The notes: generated from the letters alone by a model not told the origin. Counted from the first letter of the stretch, positions 1-12,450 are shown. The stretch is DNA of 64,000 bases from Lutjanus erythropterus (GCA_020091685.1 CM034608.1:10168522-10232521); one strand, 5' to 3'. Numbers and translations: made by a program.

Positions 1-866
1 CCTGTAGTTCTATTTATCCATCTAGACTGATTTTGTATGAACTGGTTAGTTTTGGAGATGTTTGCTTCATTTAGGAGCTACTTTATTGCCATGGCATAAA
101 GAAAGTAGTTCCTACTTGAAACTGCACACAGCAAGGTCTGTGATGTCGGTATATGCTAGATAGCTTAGTGGTAGCAGCCTCTAAAAATGCCATCATTTAA
201 TTTTTAAGCAAACATATAATTTGGATTTGAAATCTTGCTTGAAGGCTACATAAACTGAAACAACCCTTATTGTTGATTTGACTTATAATACCTAATATAT
301 TTCATGTATTTAAAAGGAGTGTATAATACTTGTATACTTGAATGGAACTGCCAGGTCTGTGGTTATCCCACAAAATTGGGTTAGCTTTGGGTTGGCTTTT
401 GAAGTGTTACCACAGGTTACTTTGGCTGGGTTGACATATTTTGTATGCAAATTATATTCATAAAATAAAAAACATCTATAAATAAAGAAATGAAAATTTT
501 ATTTAGTGACTCCAGATCAGCACATACACAGAAACACCCCCGTAGGCACCACTTTTTATTGGCCAGTGGGCTGGATTTGTGCTGGTTTTGTCACACAGAC
601 CTGGCAACTCTGCATTTGAACGTCTGCTTGCTAACTACTTTCACAGCTGGTTATTACCAAAAACCAATAATAATCGAATACAGAGGCAATTATGTAACAT
701 GATAACAAGTATAGCCTATATATATATCCAATCTTACATTTACAGGGGAAGCATACTGTTGAAGTTGGAGGAAATTAAGTTTGACACCCCTGGTCTAGAT
801 GGATAAATAGCACTACAGGAGGTAAAAAATGTGTATTTTGAATATTTTGGGTGAACTGTCCATTTC
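1..866. repeat. Interspersed inverted-repeat element, left end cut off by window edge
   Basis: Shares blocks with the more complete copy at 47770-48175: a 'ggagctactttatt...aaagtagttcctac' block (about 72-115), 'caaggtctgtg' (133-143), 'acctggcaactc' (599-610) and the terminal 'gataaatagcactacagg...gggtgaactgtcc' (802-861). The first bases, cctgtagttctatttatcc, are the inverted counterpart of the block at 801-819, so the true left end lies before base 1. The part between about 150 and 570 has no match in the other copy and may be an insertion. Probably a non-autonomous DNA transposon; superfamily not determined. Confidence 0.5.
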
Positions 867-1888
867 AGTTTACCCCAAAACAACCTTACAGATCGTTCGA
901 AATGAGATTAAAAAAAAAAAAGAGTCTTAAATACTCAAGATGGTCCTCACAAATATAGACGAGCACACACACACACCCACACTACTGCAAATATATCTTA
1001 ATGAATTCCTTATTATCTCCTACAAATGCGTATGTTGCATTCATGAATACTTAATACCGAAGTGTGAGAACACTTCTTATTAAAAGAAACGTGATTTCCT
1101 GCAGCTCAGGCACATAATGAAGCGATTAAAATGAATGAAGGGGGTCTCTTTTATAACATTTCACTCCACTGTGATGACCGGATCCATTTCGGTTTGGTCC
1201 GTGGCACCCTTCCCCTCTCCAAACCGTGCCACCGCCGTAACATTTTAACTCTCGATGCACCCTCTCTGGACGAGCTCACGGGTCGCAGTCTCACCAGAAG
1301 AGGGCATTCCGCTTCTCCCTGACAAAGTTGCCTTGACATGCAGACGTGATTAACAACAGCGTCATGCTGTATTTCAAACCGAGCGACACCGAGACCGAAC
1401 GGCACATTTGGACGAAAAGGTGGATATTTGGATATATGACTATTATCCCGCGACGCTCGTCGGTGACAGCGTTTCGCACAGAGACTTGTGGATAAACGAG
1501 CGTTACTTTCCGTGTGCGCCATGCGCGGAGCAGACTGAGCCGAGCATCCTTGAGACGAATAGAGACGCCGGAGAGAAGGAATCTAACGGGCTGCTTGACT
1601 CCTTTTGGAAAATAACGTTCTGTGTTTTTTTGCATCATGTGTGCGCATTTGTGAAGTTTGGCGTGAGGATTTTTGCGGAATCTCCATGTGAGACTGACAT
1701 GAATTACTTGGATGTGGCTTGGGTATTGTCTGCGCCTGCTGCGGTACTCTTTTTGGCTGTAACTTGAAAAAAAAAAAGAGAACGATTCTTTCCCCTGCGA
1801 GGAAGACATGGATAGGGAGTTGTGAAACCGGATTTTTTATTTTTTATTTTTTGCTTTTTGCACCCTTATAATCTGGAGTTGGAAGTAA

Positions 1889-2128
1889 ATGACAATCGGC
1901 CCGGTTCAGCTGTACGGTTATAGATGCAGAACTGAACCGGATAGCGCATCCAGGTCCGGGAGAGTAAAGGGCAGGTGCGCTTTGGAGTCGGCGGCTGCGC
2001 GGAGAGACCGGGCTAGTGGATTAGGACGGTACCTGTCTGTGGAGAAGAGCGCGTCATGCGGACTCGGATGTCGCGCACAAGAAGCCATTAAAACCTGTAG
2101 GCTGGAGCTGACAGATACGCGGATATGG
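1889..2128 (+). promoter_or_regulatory. Candidate upstream ORF overlapping the lrrtm4-like start codon
   Basis: ATG at 1889 opens 80 codons with no stop before the exon 1 donor. Exon 1 ends exactly on a codon boundary of this frame. If spliced to 18264 the frame reads eight more codons and stops at TAG 18288-18290, for 88 codons in all. It overlaps the main ATG (2125) out of frame. If transcripts start upstream of 1889, such an overlapping uORF would be expected to lower translation of the main product. It may not be transcribed at all. Confidence 0.35.
2125..2128 (+). CDS. lrrtm4: lrrtm4-like, first coding exon (start codon plus one base)
   Basis: The coding part of exon 1 is ATG plus the first base of a glycine codon, followed directly by a consensus donor GTAAGT (2129-2134). 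The start context has G at -3 and G at +4. Joined to the acceptor ending at 18263, the protein begins Met-Gly-Ser-Ala-Leu and runs straight into a hydrophobic signal peptide. As I recall, mammalian LRRTM3 and LRRTM4 also begin Met-Gly with most of the protein in the next exon, which supports this pairing. The exon boundary is inferred from phase, splice signals and family structure; there is no transcript evidence here. Confidence 0.72.
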
Positions 2129-2876
2129 GTAAGTTCTGTTTATGTTACTGTGTTTTTTCATAGCGTGGGTTGGTTCCGAATGCACTCCTGATGTCCTCCT
2201 TTCTCACAACACACCACAAAATGTATTGCCTCCTTCGAGAAGAACCTGGTTTGAATGCATCAAAAATGGTCGTCTTTTCAGATGCACTTCATCTAATAAG
2301 GGTTTTTGGCGTCTTTTTTTTTTTTTTTTTTGCTAAGTGGTTCGTGAAGCTTGAGGAATGTGGCTGAATCCTGTGCTGTAGCCTGTTAGTCGCAGAGCTG
2401 CAATGTGTTTTTCCTCCATTTCCTGACGGTGTGGCTTATTACAGACTGAGGACACTTGTCTTTCTATTTCAATTTCTAAGATTTGTCTCAAAAAATCACG
2501 CGCAAATCAAATAACCCTGCCTCTAACTGAGGACTATCCCCCTTTTTTTCCCCTTGACTAGTTAGACTGTCTGCCTCATTGACATGGACTGAAATGCTAA
2601 TCACGGGTAAATGTTGGAAGCCAGTCAACTTTATAAAGCGTGGCCCTGCATAATCATTGATTGTCCTTAATCTGTACGCACGGAGCCTATTGTCCGGTCT
2701 CAGCTCGGTGCTACAACGCCTCCCCCCACCTCCAAAACTCTTGTGGGGGCTGAAGGCACCGGGTCGTGCAGGTTTTGCTTAGCAGACTGATTCTCATTCA
2801 AGAAAGTCGTCGTATTCTGCACCTGCTATCAAGAGGGACTCTCCAAATCGAGCATAAAACTGTGCGTCCATCTATC

Positions 2877-2883
<7 letters not shown>

Positions 2884-2915
<32 letters not shown>
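2884..2915. repeat. (TG)16 microsatellite
   Basis: Uninterrupted TG dinucleotide run in intron 1, likely length-polymorphic. Confidence 0.95.
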
Positions 2916-2916
<1 letters not shown>

Positions 2917-2934
2917 TCAATACCCCCTCCTTCA

Positions 2935-5042
2935 GTAGTGCATCCTGTGTCTACGTGCGTGTTTGTTTCCCTCATCTTATTATCAGTTATATATAATCAG
3001 ATTTTTTGACCACCTCCCACCACCTTTTTGGACCCCCCCTTTCACCGAGTCCCTCTATTGGAATTTAGTAATATTTCACCACCTTTCTCTCTCTCAAAAA
3101 AAAAAAAAATCAAATAATCTGGGCTTCTTCTCCCATCACTTGCACTCTCTTTGTCTGATACTATTATCTGAGGTAGCCTAATCTCCTCAGCCATCCTTAA
3201 CTGGTATACAGATGGCCAAGTTCACTGGTGGTGCTGTGCCATTAATTGTGAGGCCGCATGATATATTGACCCACAGTGGGTTACTGCACCACATCAATAT
3301 AAGCTACAACGGCACACAAAGCCATACAGTACAGGCTGTGGGAGCTCAGACGCAATTTATGTGTACTGCAAAGCAACCATATATGGTTAATCAAAGAAGG
3401 CTGCTTTATGGGCCCGGGGCTTCATTACAGAAGTCTGGAATCCCATCTCGTCTCAGTGTAGGGGGACATTTAGGATTTTTGACATCACAAATGTGTTTCT
3501 TAACTGCATTTAGGAAAAAAAAATGCAGTCTTTGGATAAGATTTTAGCTATTTTAGAACCACCCCAACTGAAGAATTTACCTAAGTTAGGAATCCTAAGT
3601 TAATATATCATAAACCATGTCCTAAATTTAAAATACTTGCTAAAAATGGCAGCACCAGTGTTGTTAGGTCTGTATGGAAATGACAATGAAGAACAACGTG
3701 ATCTTCTAACAGGGTTCAATGTTAATTCTTTTGTTAATGTTATGTTAATGTTAATGTTTGCCCCAAGTCAGTTCTTCTGTGCCCCTTTACAAAATGTCTT
3801 ATTTATTAGCAGTTATCAAATAACAACAAAGGTTTAAGTTAACTGTCGTGTTTAATCAAGGGCTGCTCATTCACTAGGAGCTGTCGTAAGCACTTGCTTG
3901 AGGTTCTTGAAGATGTTAGAAGAGGTGAAACACCTTCAGGAACCTCAAGCAAAGTCCAGTTGTGATAATAAGCAAAGAAAGATGGGATATCTCCACATAT
4001 GAGAGGCTGAAAACAGGAATTTTTGCATGAAAAATTACTTAATGATTAATCAAAAACCAAATAATTTATGTTCCTAAATTAACACTTGCCTGGTTGGGCA
4101 ACTGAGCTGCTTGACTTACCAGCTCAACACGGCATTTTACTTGCCTGGGCAAGCGAGCAATCCCTAATGTTGAGTGCTCCGACTATTGTGATTGAAAGGC
4201 GTCTCAAACTGTATGATGACACTGAAGATTGTCCGGACCGTGTATTAATGGATGCTAAGACGACTCCCAAGATGATTAATTTTGAATTTGATTGACATAC
4301 TATGTCAGGCTCTGGAGAAAGGGGTTTCCTCTCTTCCACAGACACAATTAAGGTCTCTGACTCATCAGAGATAAAACTGAGCAGCTGTCTTTTCATGTCC
4401 ATCATAGCAAGCTAACTAGCCAGTGACAAGTTGGTTGAGACAGTCGTTGTCAAGGATACAGGCAGCCTTGGGTACGTTCTAAACGCAGATACAGGGATGG
4501 CAGGATGAGTGGATTACCATTTCTTAAATCAGTGTAGATGTGATGTCTGATTTAGAGTGTAGGAACTGCTGCTCCAGGAAGTTAGAATTTTTCCTGTCTT
4601 TGAAACTTTGGCCAAGACAGGACAAACAGTTAAGATTTATTTTTTCTGTAATGCAGCCAATGTTTCTTCTGTCAGAAACTCCTACTGACTTGAAGTGCAA
4701 GAGTTACATGCACATGCAGGTGCACAAAGGTGCCTAGAGACGCGTGTCCAGGTGCACACACCAGTCCAAAATTGCAACTTTTGTCAACCATATAGCCTCA
4801 TGCTGTTGCCCACAATTATTGGAAGATTACATGGCGCTGTAGTCCCAGTTATCCACCACTGTATCTGACTGTGATGCTCTTCATTAACAGCGTGCAATGC
4901 ACTTATGTTTCATGGACCATATCATTGGAGATCTGCTTTGCAAAAAGAGAACAGTAGGGCAGGGGTAGTAAAAAGCTACAGCCAGAGACGCAGTTGCAGA
5001 GCTTTAAGATACATTTTAAGACCGCAATGACACCTTCCCTAC
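2935..5042. other. Intronic stretch without a gene
   Basis: Contains poly-A/T tracts (2310-2331, 3098-3110) and a short hairpin at 3892-3955. The stretch 4090-4450 vaguely resembles dispersed fish repeat sequence and has open frames on both strands, none convincing. No splice-bounded coding exon was recognised. Confidence 0.5.
3892..3955. repeat. Short inverted repeat (hairpin)
   Basis: Arm 1 'acttgcttgaggttcttgaa' (3892-3911) pairs with arm 2 'ttcaggaacctcaagcaaag' (3935-3954) with about two mismatches and a loop of about 23 bases. It resembles part of a dispersed fish repeat; function unknown. Confidence 0.6.
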
Positions 5043-5050
5043 ATCTAAAA

Positions 5051-6421
5051 CAGGGGTTTTCAAAGTGTGAAGCCGTGAGCCTCCCTTCAGACAACCCAGT
5101 GAGCACCAACTGGGATTTCAACATTTGTATCTAGCTGAAAATTGGTTTATATTCGGTATAAACATCTAAGATCTAAGAGAGATGATTTTGATTTGTGTGA
5201 CTCATAATTCACAGGCCTGCACAGAGACATAATTTCAATGTATTTAATGTTTAATATAAAATGTCATAAATACAAATCATAGGGCATATGCTGCCAACAA
5301 GAAGCGTCCAGGACATCATAATGAGAGATGTTCTTAATGTAGAATAAAGAAACTGCACTTCTTACTGTAGCCTAACTAATACTTAGGTGTATCGGTTACA
5401 GCTTCAATTATTCATGAGGTATATGCACCAGGAGATATTATAAAGAGCAACAAAGGCATTTATTTGTAAAGGAAGATTGGAATTAGATAGGCAACTGCAG
5501 CTGAAGTCCTGTATGTGGTAGAGTTTAATCTTTTTTGGGTTTTTTTTCAAAGTTGGCTGTCAGCTGAGAGATTTTGGTGTATTTTGTTAGTGAAAGGCTA
5601 CAGTGACAATGGGCTATTATTTGCACAAAGTCTAAATGTGAACATTCAATCAGCATCTTCTAATAGTAGGTGAAAAATCTCACATTTGAACCAATTCTGA
5701 TCGTCTTTTCACCTGTGACTATTTTTATTTTTATTTTTTTCCACGAAAGGTGGAGAAAGGCACCATCACTAGCGATTAGAACATAGTTTGATAAAGTGTT
5801 TGATAGTTTCATGTAGATGCATTGAATGCAAGCTGCCATGAAAACACAAAATGCATATGCTCGGGCTCATGAACACTATCATATCCCGATGCTGCCACTG
5901 CTGATAAGCAAAAGAAAATGTACAGATGGATGGATGAACAACTATCAGAACAGCTTTTTGTTTAAATTGCATTACTTCCCAAACAAGATCAGTAAAACAA
6001 CAAACTTCTTTTAGCATCTCAGTGCTTCCACCCTTTGGAGTGCACAACATGTTGTCAGTCACAAGCTACATGATCGACGATTATCGATATCTACTGCTAT
6101 GAAACTTAACTGTCATGATAGACTTTTGACCTATATCGCCCAGTCCTGAACATGAGTATGCTATTTGATCCCACTGACACTCAGCCATTGAGCCAAGATT
6201 GCCCAATACTGCTGTTACATAATGTCAGACTACCAAGACTTACAAAAAAAAAGGTTTATCTCTCTTTTTAACCACACTTCCACTCACTCATTTAGGCTAA
6301 TACATGTGGTGTGCTTTTGATATCTAATTTAATATTTTTTCATTTCCATTCACTGAGCTTCCCCCAAAACTGTTTGTAGCCCACTTGGGGAAGCCCACTT
6401 ACCGCTTTCAAAAAGCCCCTG
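5051..6421. mobile_element. Non-autonomous hAT-type DNA transposon with perfect 8-bp target duplication
   Basis: The left end CAGGGGTTTTCAAAG (5051-5065) and the right end CTTTCAAAAAGCCCCTG (6405-6421) are imperfect inverted repeats starting with CAGGGG. They are flanked by the identical 8-mer atctaaaa at 5043-5050 and 6422-6429. An 8-bp target duplication and CAG-type ends are diagnostic of the hAT superfamily. The 1371-bp interior has no transposase-like frame; the longest ORFs (5769-6062 minus, 5826-6014 plus) look random. It therefore depended on a transposase made elsewhere. Other repeat debris may sit inside it, such as the block near 6060-6150. Confidence 0.85.
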
Positions 6422-6429
6422 ATCTAAAA

Positions 6430-7839
6430 CATATTTTTGCTGTGGAAAAAGAATGGCGACCTTTCAATAGATGCTATCTCACTTTGTTAAAACTAAAATC
6501 AGTGGGCTAGCAGCCATACCGGCTCATCTGCGAGTTCACAGTTGCTCTGTATAGGCAACAGATGACCTTCTGCCGGCCCTACAGCATCCAACAGGCAGCA
6601 TTGTTGAAATGTCAGGTGAAGCAGGTGAACAGAGGCTGGGATCAACATGCCCGTTGAGGGCAATATCTTGGCATTTGTTATTTACATTTGCTTATTTTGA
6701 AAGAAAAAATCAATAGGTTACGAAGCACTTGGGATCCAGCATCCATTATCTACAGTACATGCTTATCCTGTTCAGGTTTGTAGGGGCTAGATACATGGAG
6801 CTTAAGGCTGGTACACAAGAGAGTACACAGAGTAAAGGTTCACCAGTAACACATGTGTATGTACTAAAATAATCTTATGTTCAGCAATGGTAGACAGTGT
6901 TTCTATACTTGTAAGGACTATCATAATACATTTCCTTTCTGCTAACCTAAGCTGAACCATTACAACTTAAGCTACATTTCCACTAGGGATGTTCCTGGTG
7001 ACAAACGTCCCTGTTGATTAAACGCAAATTTTAATTTAGTTGGTTGGACAGCAAGACAACACTCAGAAAGCTGTTAAAATTGAGCATTTTAAGCTGTTGA
7101 TCACAGTAGCCACTTTACGCTACGTTGCATATTTAAGTACATACAAAATAAGACAACCCACTAAATGCTTCACGTTTTCAGACCGAAGAGGGTCACAGTG
7201 TCTGTGAGCAAACGATAGCTGCAAGCCTGCTGCACAGTGCGGCTAACGTTAGCAGTGCTAGCAGCAGCAGCTGTTCTGCTTGCAGGTTATTGTGCGTGTC
7301 TGTGCTGAATGTGGTCACATGTTGCTCCAGTCGAGTGGTTATATATCAGTATATTCTGTCACAGTCTACATTCAACATTATTTCCATTTTCTAGATTAAA
7401 ACGCTGCCAAACAGTGTTGGCTTTACGAGCTGTCATCTGTCCAACTTTGCTGATGAAAAAATCTGAGGTTGCATGGGTCATATATGCTTATATGCTTACG
7501 GTGTATGACAAGAGGGGCTGCTGTCTGATGGGGTCGCAGCTCCGCTTAGTGGCAGGTGTCTGCATAACATTTTAGAGGCAACAGTTAATAGGTGTTGTGC
7601 GTGAATAAAATATTGATAAATAGTTTAACGGACCAGTATTACTGGTGCTGAGGCGTGAGGGTGGCAACATTTAATTTTGTGTTCAACTAATTGTGCACAT
7701 CCCCAATTTCTACCCAGAGTACTCAGAAATTTTATTCCCAGGAGCTACTTTTCAAGGAACTGAAAGACCTGTGAAGATCAGGTAAATTAGTCTGCTGATG
7801 TATGAAAAAGTGATAGATGTTTTGTGTGGTCACATGCAA
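6430..7839. other. Intronic stretch without a gene; possible inverted-repeat element inside
   Basis: No coding exon was recognised. A segment from 'agggatgttc' (6985-6994) to 'acatcccc' (7697-7704) has weakly inverted ends and may be an old DNA transposon, but I see no clear target duplication. The ORF at 7309-7575 has no recognisable domain. Confidence 0.4.
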
Positions 7840-8037
7840 TGAATTAGTTGTTTGGTCCATAAAATGTCACAAAATGGTGAAAATGTGATCACTGTTTCCA
7901 AAAAGTCTGACGTGACATCCACAAATGACTTGTTTTGTACAAAACCCACGGATAATCAGTTTGCTGTAATAGAGGACTAAAGAAATCAGAAAATATTCAT
8001 ATTTAAGAGGCTGACATCAGAGAATTTTGATTTTTTT
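7840..8037 (+). repeat. Dispersed repeat, 'gtccataaaatgtcag' family, copy 1
   Basis: Contains 'ggtccataaaatgtcacaaaatgg', 'tgtttccaaaaagt', 'cttgttttgtac' and 'agaaatcagaaaatattcatatttaag'. These blocks recur at 8400-8690 and, reversed, at 30040-30390 and 36330-36500, so the family is dispersed in this window. I recall very similar sequence as common in fish genomes, but cannot name the class. Confidence 0.6.
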
Positions 8038-8309
8038 TAGGGCTGGTAATATATCAACAGTATATCTATGTCGTGATATTAGACTAGATATTGTCTTAGA
8101 TCTTTGATATTGTTATATCATAATATGGCATAAGTATTTTCCTGGTTTTAAAAGCTTTACCAGTAAAGTGGTGTAATTTTCTGAACTGGTGTTTTAGCTG
8201 TTCTATTATAAGCCTTTACCCACTTAGTCATTATACCCACATTACTGAAATTATTTATCAAAAATCTCATTGTGTTAATATTTTGTAAAATGATTAATAG
8301 TCATCCCTA
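8038..8309. mobile_element. Short terminal-inverted-repeat element (MITE-like)
   Basis: Left end TAGGGCTGG (8038-8046), right end TCATCCCTA (8301-8309), giving a short imperfect inverted repeat around about 270 bp of AT-rich DNA. The interior ('gtaaagtggtgtaattttctgaactgg', 'cccacttagtcattatacccac') resembles a common fish non-autonomous element as I recall it. No coding capacity. It lies between two copies of the previous repeat family. Confidence 0.5.
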
Positions 8310-8399
8310 CAATACTGATTTGATTTTGTCCATGTCCCTTAGCCCCAGTCAGAATATCTCCACTTTCCAAACATGTCCCCCATCCAAAGATGCACAACT

Positions 8400-8690
8400 C
8401 AAATGATTATTTTCATCTTTCATCTTTAGATCATTTTCTTGATTAATTAATTCATTGTTTTGTCCATAAAATGTCAGAAAATGATTTAAAAAATAATAAT
8501 CAGTTTCCCAAAGCCCAAGGTGATCAAAGGACAAAATAAAAAAGACATGTTTTACATAGAAGTTGAAGTCAGAGACTCTGGACAGGTCTTTCTAAAAAAG
8601 TGACTCAAATGATTAAGTGATCAATAATAGCAGTAAATAATAGAAGACAACTAATCAGTTGATTGACTAATTGCTGCAACTGTCCAACAC
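8400..8690 (+). repeat. Dispersed repeat, 'gtccataaaatgtcag' family, copy 2
   Basis: Blocks 'ttgtccataaaatgtcagaaaatg', 'cagtttcccaaagcccaagg' and 'gaagtcagagact' are followed by 'gattgactaattgctgcaac' at the right end. Same family and orientation as 7840-8037. Confidence 0.6.
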
Positions 8691-9249
8691 ACAAAATGAT
8701 TACTTTATCTCTTCAGCACTGTGGGTGTTTTAGTGTTTTGCACCCTCTGGTCAGGGCCGTGTGGCCCGCTGATGAACACAGAGACATCACTGTAGATTCA
8801 TTGGGTCAACTTGACCAGGATGCTGCATGGTCTTCTGCTGGGTATCCAGGGTTTCACGGCAGAAGAAACAAATTACAACCTTTACAGTGACATATGAGGT
8901 TACAGCCCAGTTCGTATTGAACCCTGGTACCTGGAACAGAACTTCCATTAGCAGCGTGTCACTTAGATATAATGATAAAGGGGAGGAGCTGTCTCCAGCT
9001 TACTGTTTATTTACCCTTTGTTTTAGGATGGTATCCACAGTAATTTCAGTATCTCAAATTTGTCCAATTTTTCAATATGCTGGGTTGTCACAGCAACCAT
9101 AGTGAAAAGTACTGTAGTGAGACCCACTGCAGTACAGTGAAGAGTGAAGGCTGATTGGTTATTCTTCATCACTCCACCTGCATGGAACTGTTACTACCAG
9201 GGGAAATCAAGAATCAGACAAGGGGCATTGTTTTTGCCCCTTGTTTGAT

Positions 9250-9312
9250 TATATATATATATACAGTATGCATATATATATATATGTGTGTGTTTGTGTG
9301 TCTGTGTGCACA
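9250..9312. repeat. Compound TA / TG microsatellite
   Basis: Two (TA)n runs (about 9250-9263 and 9272-9285), followed by TG-rich sequence to 9312. Confidence 0.9.
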
Positions 9313-9943
9313 CATTATTCATGACAACACTCCCTGCGGCGCTTTTCTATATTCTTCGTAATCAATGCTACAGATACAAGATGGCCAAACCAGGACACAA
9401 TGTTTTCCAACCACTGTTGAAATGGGTCTAACTTGGCAGGCCTTACTATCATCTCAAAGATAATTGGAGACTAATAGGATGGCTTAGGCCGGTCAGGGGA
9501 CGTCCTTCCCTGTGTGTTCGGCTGCTGTCCAGTCTCTATGTGCAGTCAAGGCTGAGGCTGGTAGCATTTTGTCAATGACAGGCAGCAAATAGCAATGAGC
9601 CACTTGTGTGCACTCAAAGTGCACCAGTTAGCGAGTCCATTTGCCAAGTTATTAAGCTACATTTGGTTTTATTTTAGGTCAGCAGTAAAGTGCACTTACT
9701 CTCTCTATGTGTTAGGGTTGAGAGGCAGAAATAGCTATCTTCTCGTGCTGAGGACAGCACGGCTGTCTGCTGCATAACTAAGCATTACGCACATGCCTTT
9801 AGACAAACTTTAGCTTTGACCCATCCAGCCATATTAGATTCAGACGGATAGCTGCAGAGGGTGGCAAAGAAAAATGAGAAGCACAAATCGATATATTCTT
9901 ACACTGAACACTAAAAGAGAGAGCAAGAAATTCATTCTAAAAA

Positions 9944-11531
9944 TAGGGATGCACAGTATGTATGTTTTCCAAACAACACCAATAACTGATAATTACTGTA
10001 CTATGAGATATTTTAAAAAGTTCATATACCTTTAGGTTATGCACACCTGATGGTAAGAAAGGCTAATATATTATATTCCATAGCTTTGACCAAACTAAAT
10101 GTAACTAACATTACTATTACAACAAAAATAAACAACAGTTCTGACTCTGCAAATGTTTTTGATGTGAGTTTTTCAAATGAAGTTCATCGAAAAACTTTAC
10201 AAAAAATACTTTGGCTTTTCTAAAGCATTTTTCTGAAGAACTTAACTTAAACATATCTGTCAAAACAGATATTATTACAGCTTGAATAGTAAATATCTGA
10301 ATAATAAATATTAATACGCATTTCCCATAATTGGTTGTTAATTTATCAGCTTGAAACAGAGCATGTGGGTAAGTGCGGTGAGAATTTCCACTCCTCGCTC
10401 ACGGAGCTGTTTGACCCCCCCGCAAAGCTGCACCAGGCCACTCATAATTGCGCCACGCTCAACTCAGATTTCATCCCGTTCAGCTCACATCACTCGCAAA
10501 AAAGAAAAATCTGCATTGCAATTCGACTTTAGTTTAAACTGTAGCCTGTAAGCCAAAAAGCACTAAAAGCTTCAATAGAAAAGTCAATTGAAGCTTCTAT
10601 GGAATTGCAGGCTTCAGATTTAAAATTCCAACACCACAGAACCAGCAGTGGTTTTTGGTCGCTATTAACATGTATCAATTTATTTCTTCACTATTATTAT
10701 TGTTAAAAATAGTTTATTTTGTTGATAGAATATTGTCCTCTGAGGGGAAAAATCCTCACCTTTTTTCAGGTCAGTTTATATAATGACTAAACGCTGCAGA
10801 GTATTCCTGTTTTTGCATTAAAGCAGTAGGATCATTTACAGATGACAGATGAGACGAGCGTCTGTCTGACAGATACACAGACAGATATTTCAGTCTGCAG
10901 TGTATAAATCACATAACTGTACAGTAACATCAGGATTTATCATTAAAAAAGTTTTATATCAGTTCACACTTCATATACACTAAAGTGTTAAAAGTTAAAA
11001 GTAAAAAATACAAATTGGACTTGGAATAAAAGAAATAATGCACCACAGAACTGTATGGTAATATTATGATTCATGATCATAAACTGTTCAAGTCAGCACA
11101 TCTGTCCATATTTCACACGCTCTCTCCCTCCCACTCTCTCTGCTGCTGCCTGTGTGTTTTTAGATTCCAGAATGAATCTTTACTGACTGAAACGATGTCT
11201 CCACATTTTTTTCTTGTACCACATTATTATCATCTGTTAGTTTTACAGGGATAGCAAACCCATATGACTTCTGTGTTACTTTTTTAAAGTACTTTGTGAA
11301 CTCCATTATCAACTTCACAACAGCCGAGTTTTGACTTAAAATAGTGTGGGTGTCTGTGCGGTGCGTACTTGGGAATACATCAGACTTGTGGTGTAAGCAG
11401 TAGCTGAGCGAAATTGGTGCTGGACAGATTGGGAGATAAGGCGACGTGCCATCCCTTCAAAAAAGTGCTCCATCCAGCCCTCCCCCACTCGCGTTCCCCA
11501 CTCAAATGCTGAAATGTGTCATGCATCCCTA
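9944..11531. mobile_element. Probable hAT-like non-autonomous element
   Basis: Left end TAGGGATGCAC (9944-9954) and right end ATGCATCCCTA (11521-11531) are inverted over nine bases. The right part (about 11390-11520, with 'tggtgctggacagattgg' and 'ccatccagccc') resembles the 3' portion of a fish element I recall. I see no transposase frame and no clear target duplication, so both limits and class are tentative. Confidence 0.4.
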
Positions 11532-11639
11532 TATATCCATGAACACAATAATCCTGCGGATGTAGTTATCAAGCAGAATATTTTACAGTTATCACTGGGG
11601 ATGCAAGAGACAAGACTTTTTTTTTTTTTATTGTAATAT

Positions 11640-12450
11640 ATTGTAACATCCCTAGTTCAATAAACTTTATTGTCCAAAATGACATCAGGGCACTGAATCA
11701 GAACACTTTCACTGGCATTAATAATTTATGCAGAACTGCCAAAAAACAACAACAAAAACAACAACAACAAACCCCAAAGAAAGAGCAAATTAGACAAAAT
11801 ATATGCTGATACCAATATAGACTGATATAGCTGTGAAAGTATAGGATAACTTACCTGCACAGATTTTTTCATGCATCCCTGCCAGCTGTGATGGTATGGA
11901 TCTTTTCTTACCGTGACAAACCAACATATTTTTAAAGAATGGCAGCATACCACTACTGTCATAAGTGCAGTGTAGCTCCTTTAAGGAGTAAAAGGAATAA
12001 GGCAGCGTGTAAGTGTGTGTGGTGTGCAAGTGAAGGAGAGCAGACTGCAGTTGCTGCTCATAGCACCGCTGAAACTGAAACATAGGAATAAGTTGTCACT
12101 CTGGCTGCACATTGCAGGTTACAGTGTGTCAGTTAATAAATGCTGCAGCTTCTCAAGACCAAAAAGAGTCTTGTATGTTGTTTCCTAACTGCTCTAAAAG
12201 TGACGGGGTTAGCCCAGAAGTATGCTGAGAGGGAAAGGCTGACATTAAGCTAATGCTAACAAGAGCGTTGCACCATTACAACTCTGTTGGCTTCAGTGTG
12301 ATGGTATCCCTTTCTGAAGCTTTGTAATCCAGCCTTGAACTGCAGCGCGGGGTGTCTTGGGATGAGTCGGCTGACCAATCAGAGTCTGTTCTGAATTGTG
12401 TGTGACATGTGTGCAGTAGGCATCATGTGACTGCAGTATGTCACAGTACT
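11640..12450. repeat. Dispersed repeat, copy A (partner at 32590-33350)
   Basis: The core about 12113-12262 ('ggttacagtgtgtcagttaataaa', 'gctgcagctt', 'tcaagacca', 'tttcctaactgct', 'gacattaagctaatgctaa') matches 32735-32880 closely. Looser similarity continues past both sides ('gtaggcatcatgtgac' here, 'gtaggcatcacatgac' in the partner). Class unknown; outer limits approximate. Confidence 0.55.

Larger units (their letters stand above)
1150..2128 (+). promoter_or_regulatory. CpG-richer promoter / 5' UTR region of the lrrtm4-like gene
   Basis: This kilobase has clearly more CpG and GC than its AT-rich surroundings (for example around 1217-1310, 1441-1580 and 1941-2090), as expected for a vertebrate promoter and first exon. 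It ends at a start codon with a good donor (ATGG|GTAAGT, 2125-2134). The transcription start cannot be placed from sequence. A TATA-like 'cttataat' lies near 1865 but I put little weight on it. Open frames here (1151-1522 minus, 1291-1809 minus, 1408-1767 plus) look like chance frames in GC-rich DNA. Upstream ATGs occur, including one opening the overlapping frame at 1889. Confidence 0.5.

Noticed and set aside
1291..1809. 172-codon minus-strand ORF near the lrrtm4-like promoter
   Set aside because: Overlaps other frames in CpG-rich DNA, has homopolymer-encoded Phe/Ser, and no recognisable domain.
5769..6062. ORF inside the hAT element as a transposase
   Set aside because: 97 codons with no hAT dimerisation or zinc-finger motifs visible.
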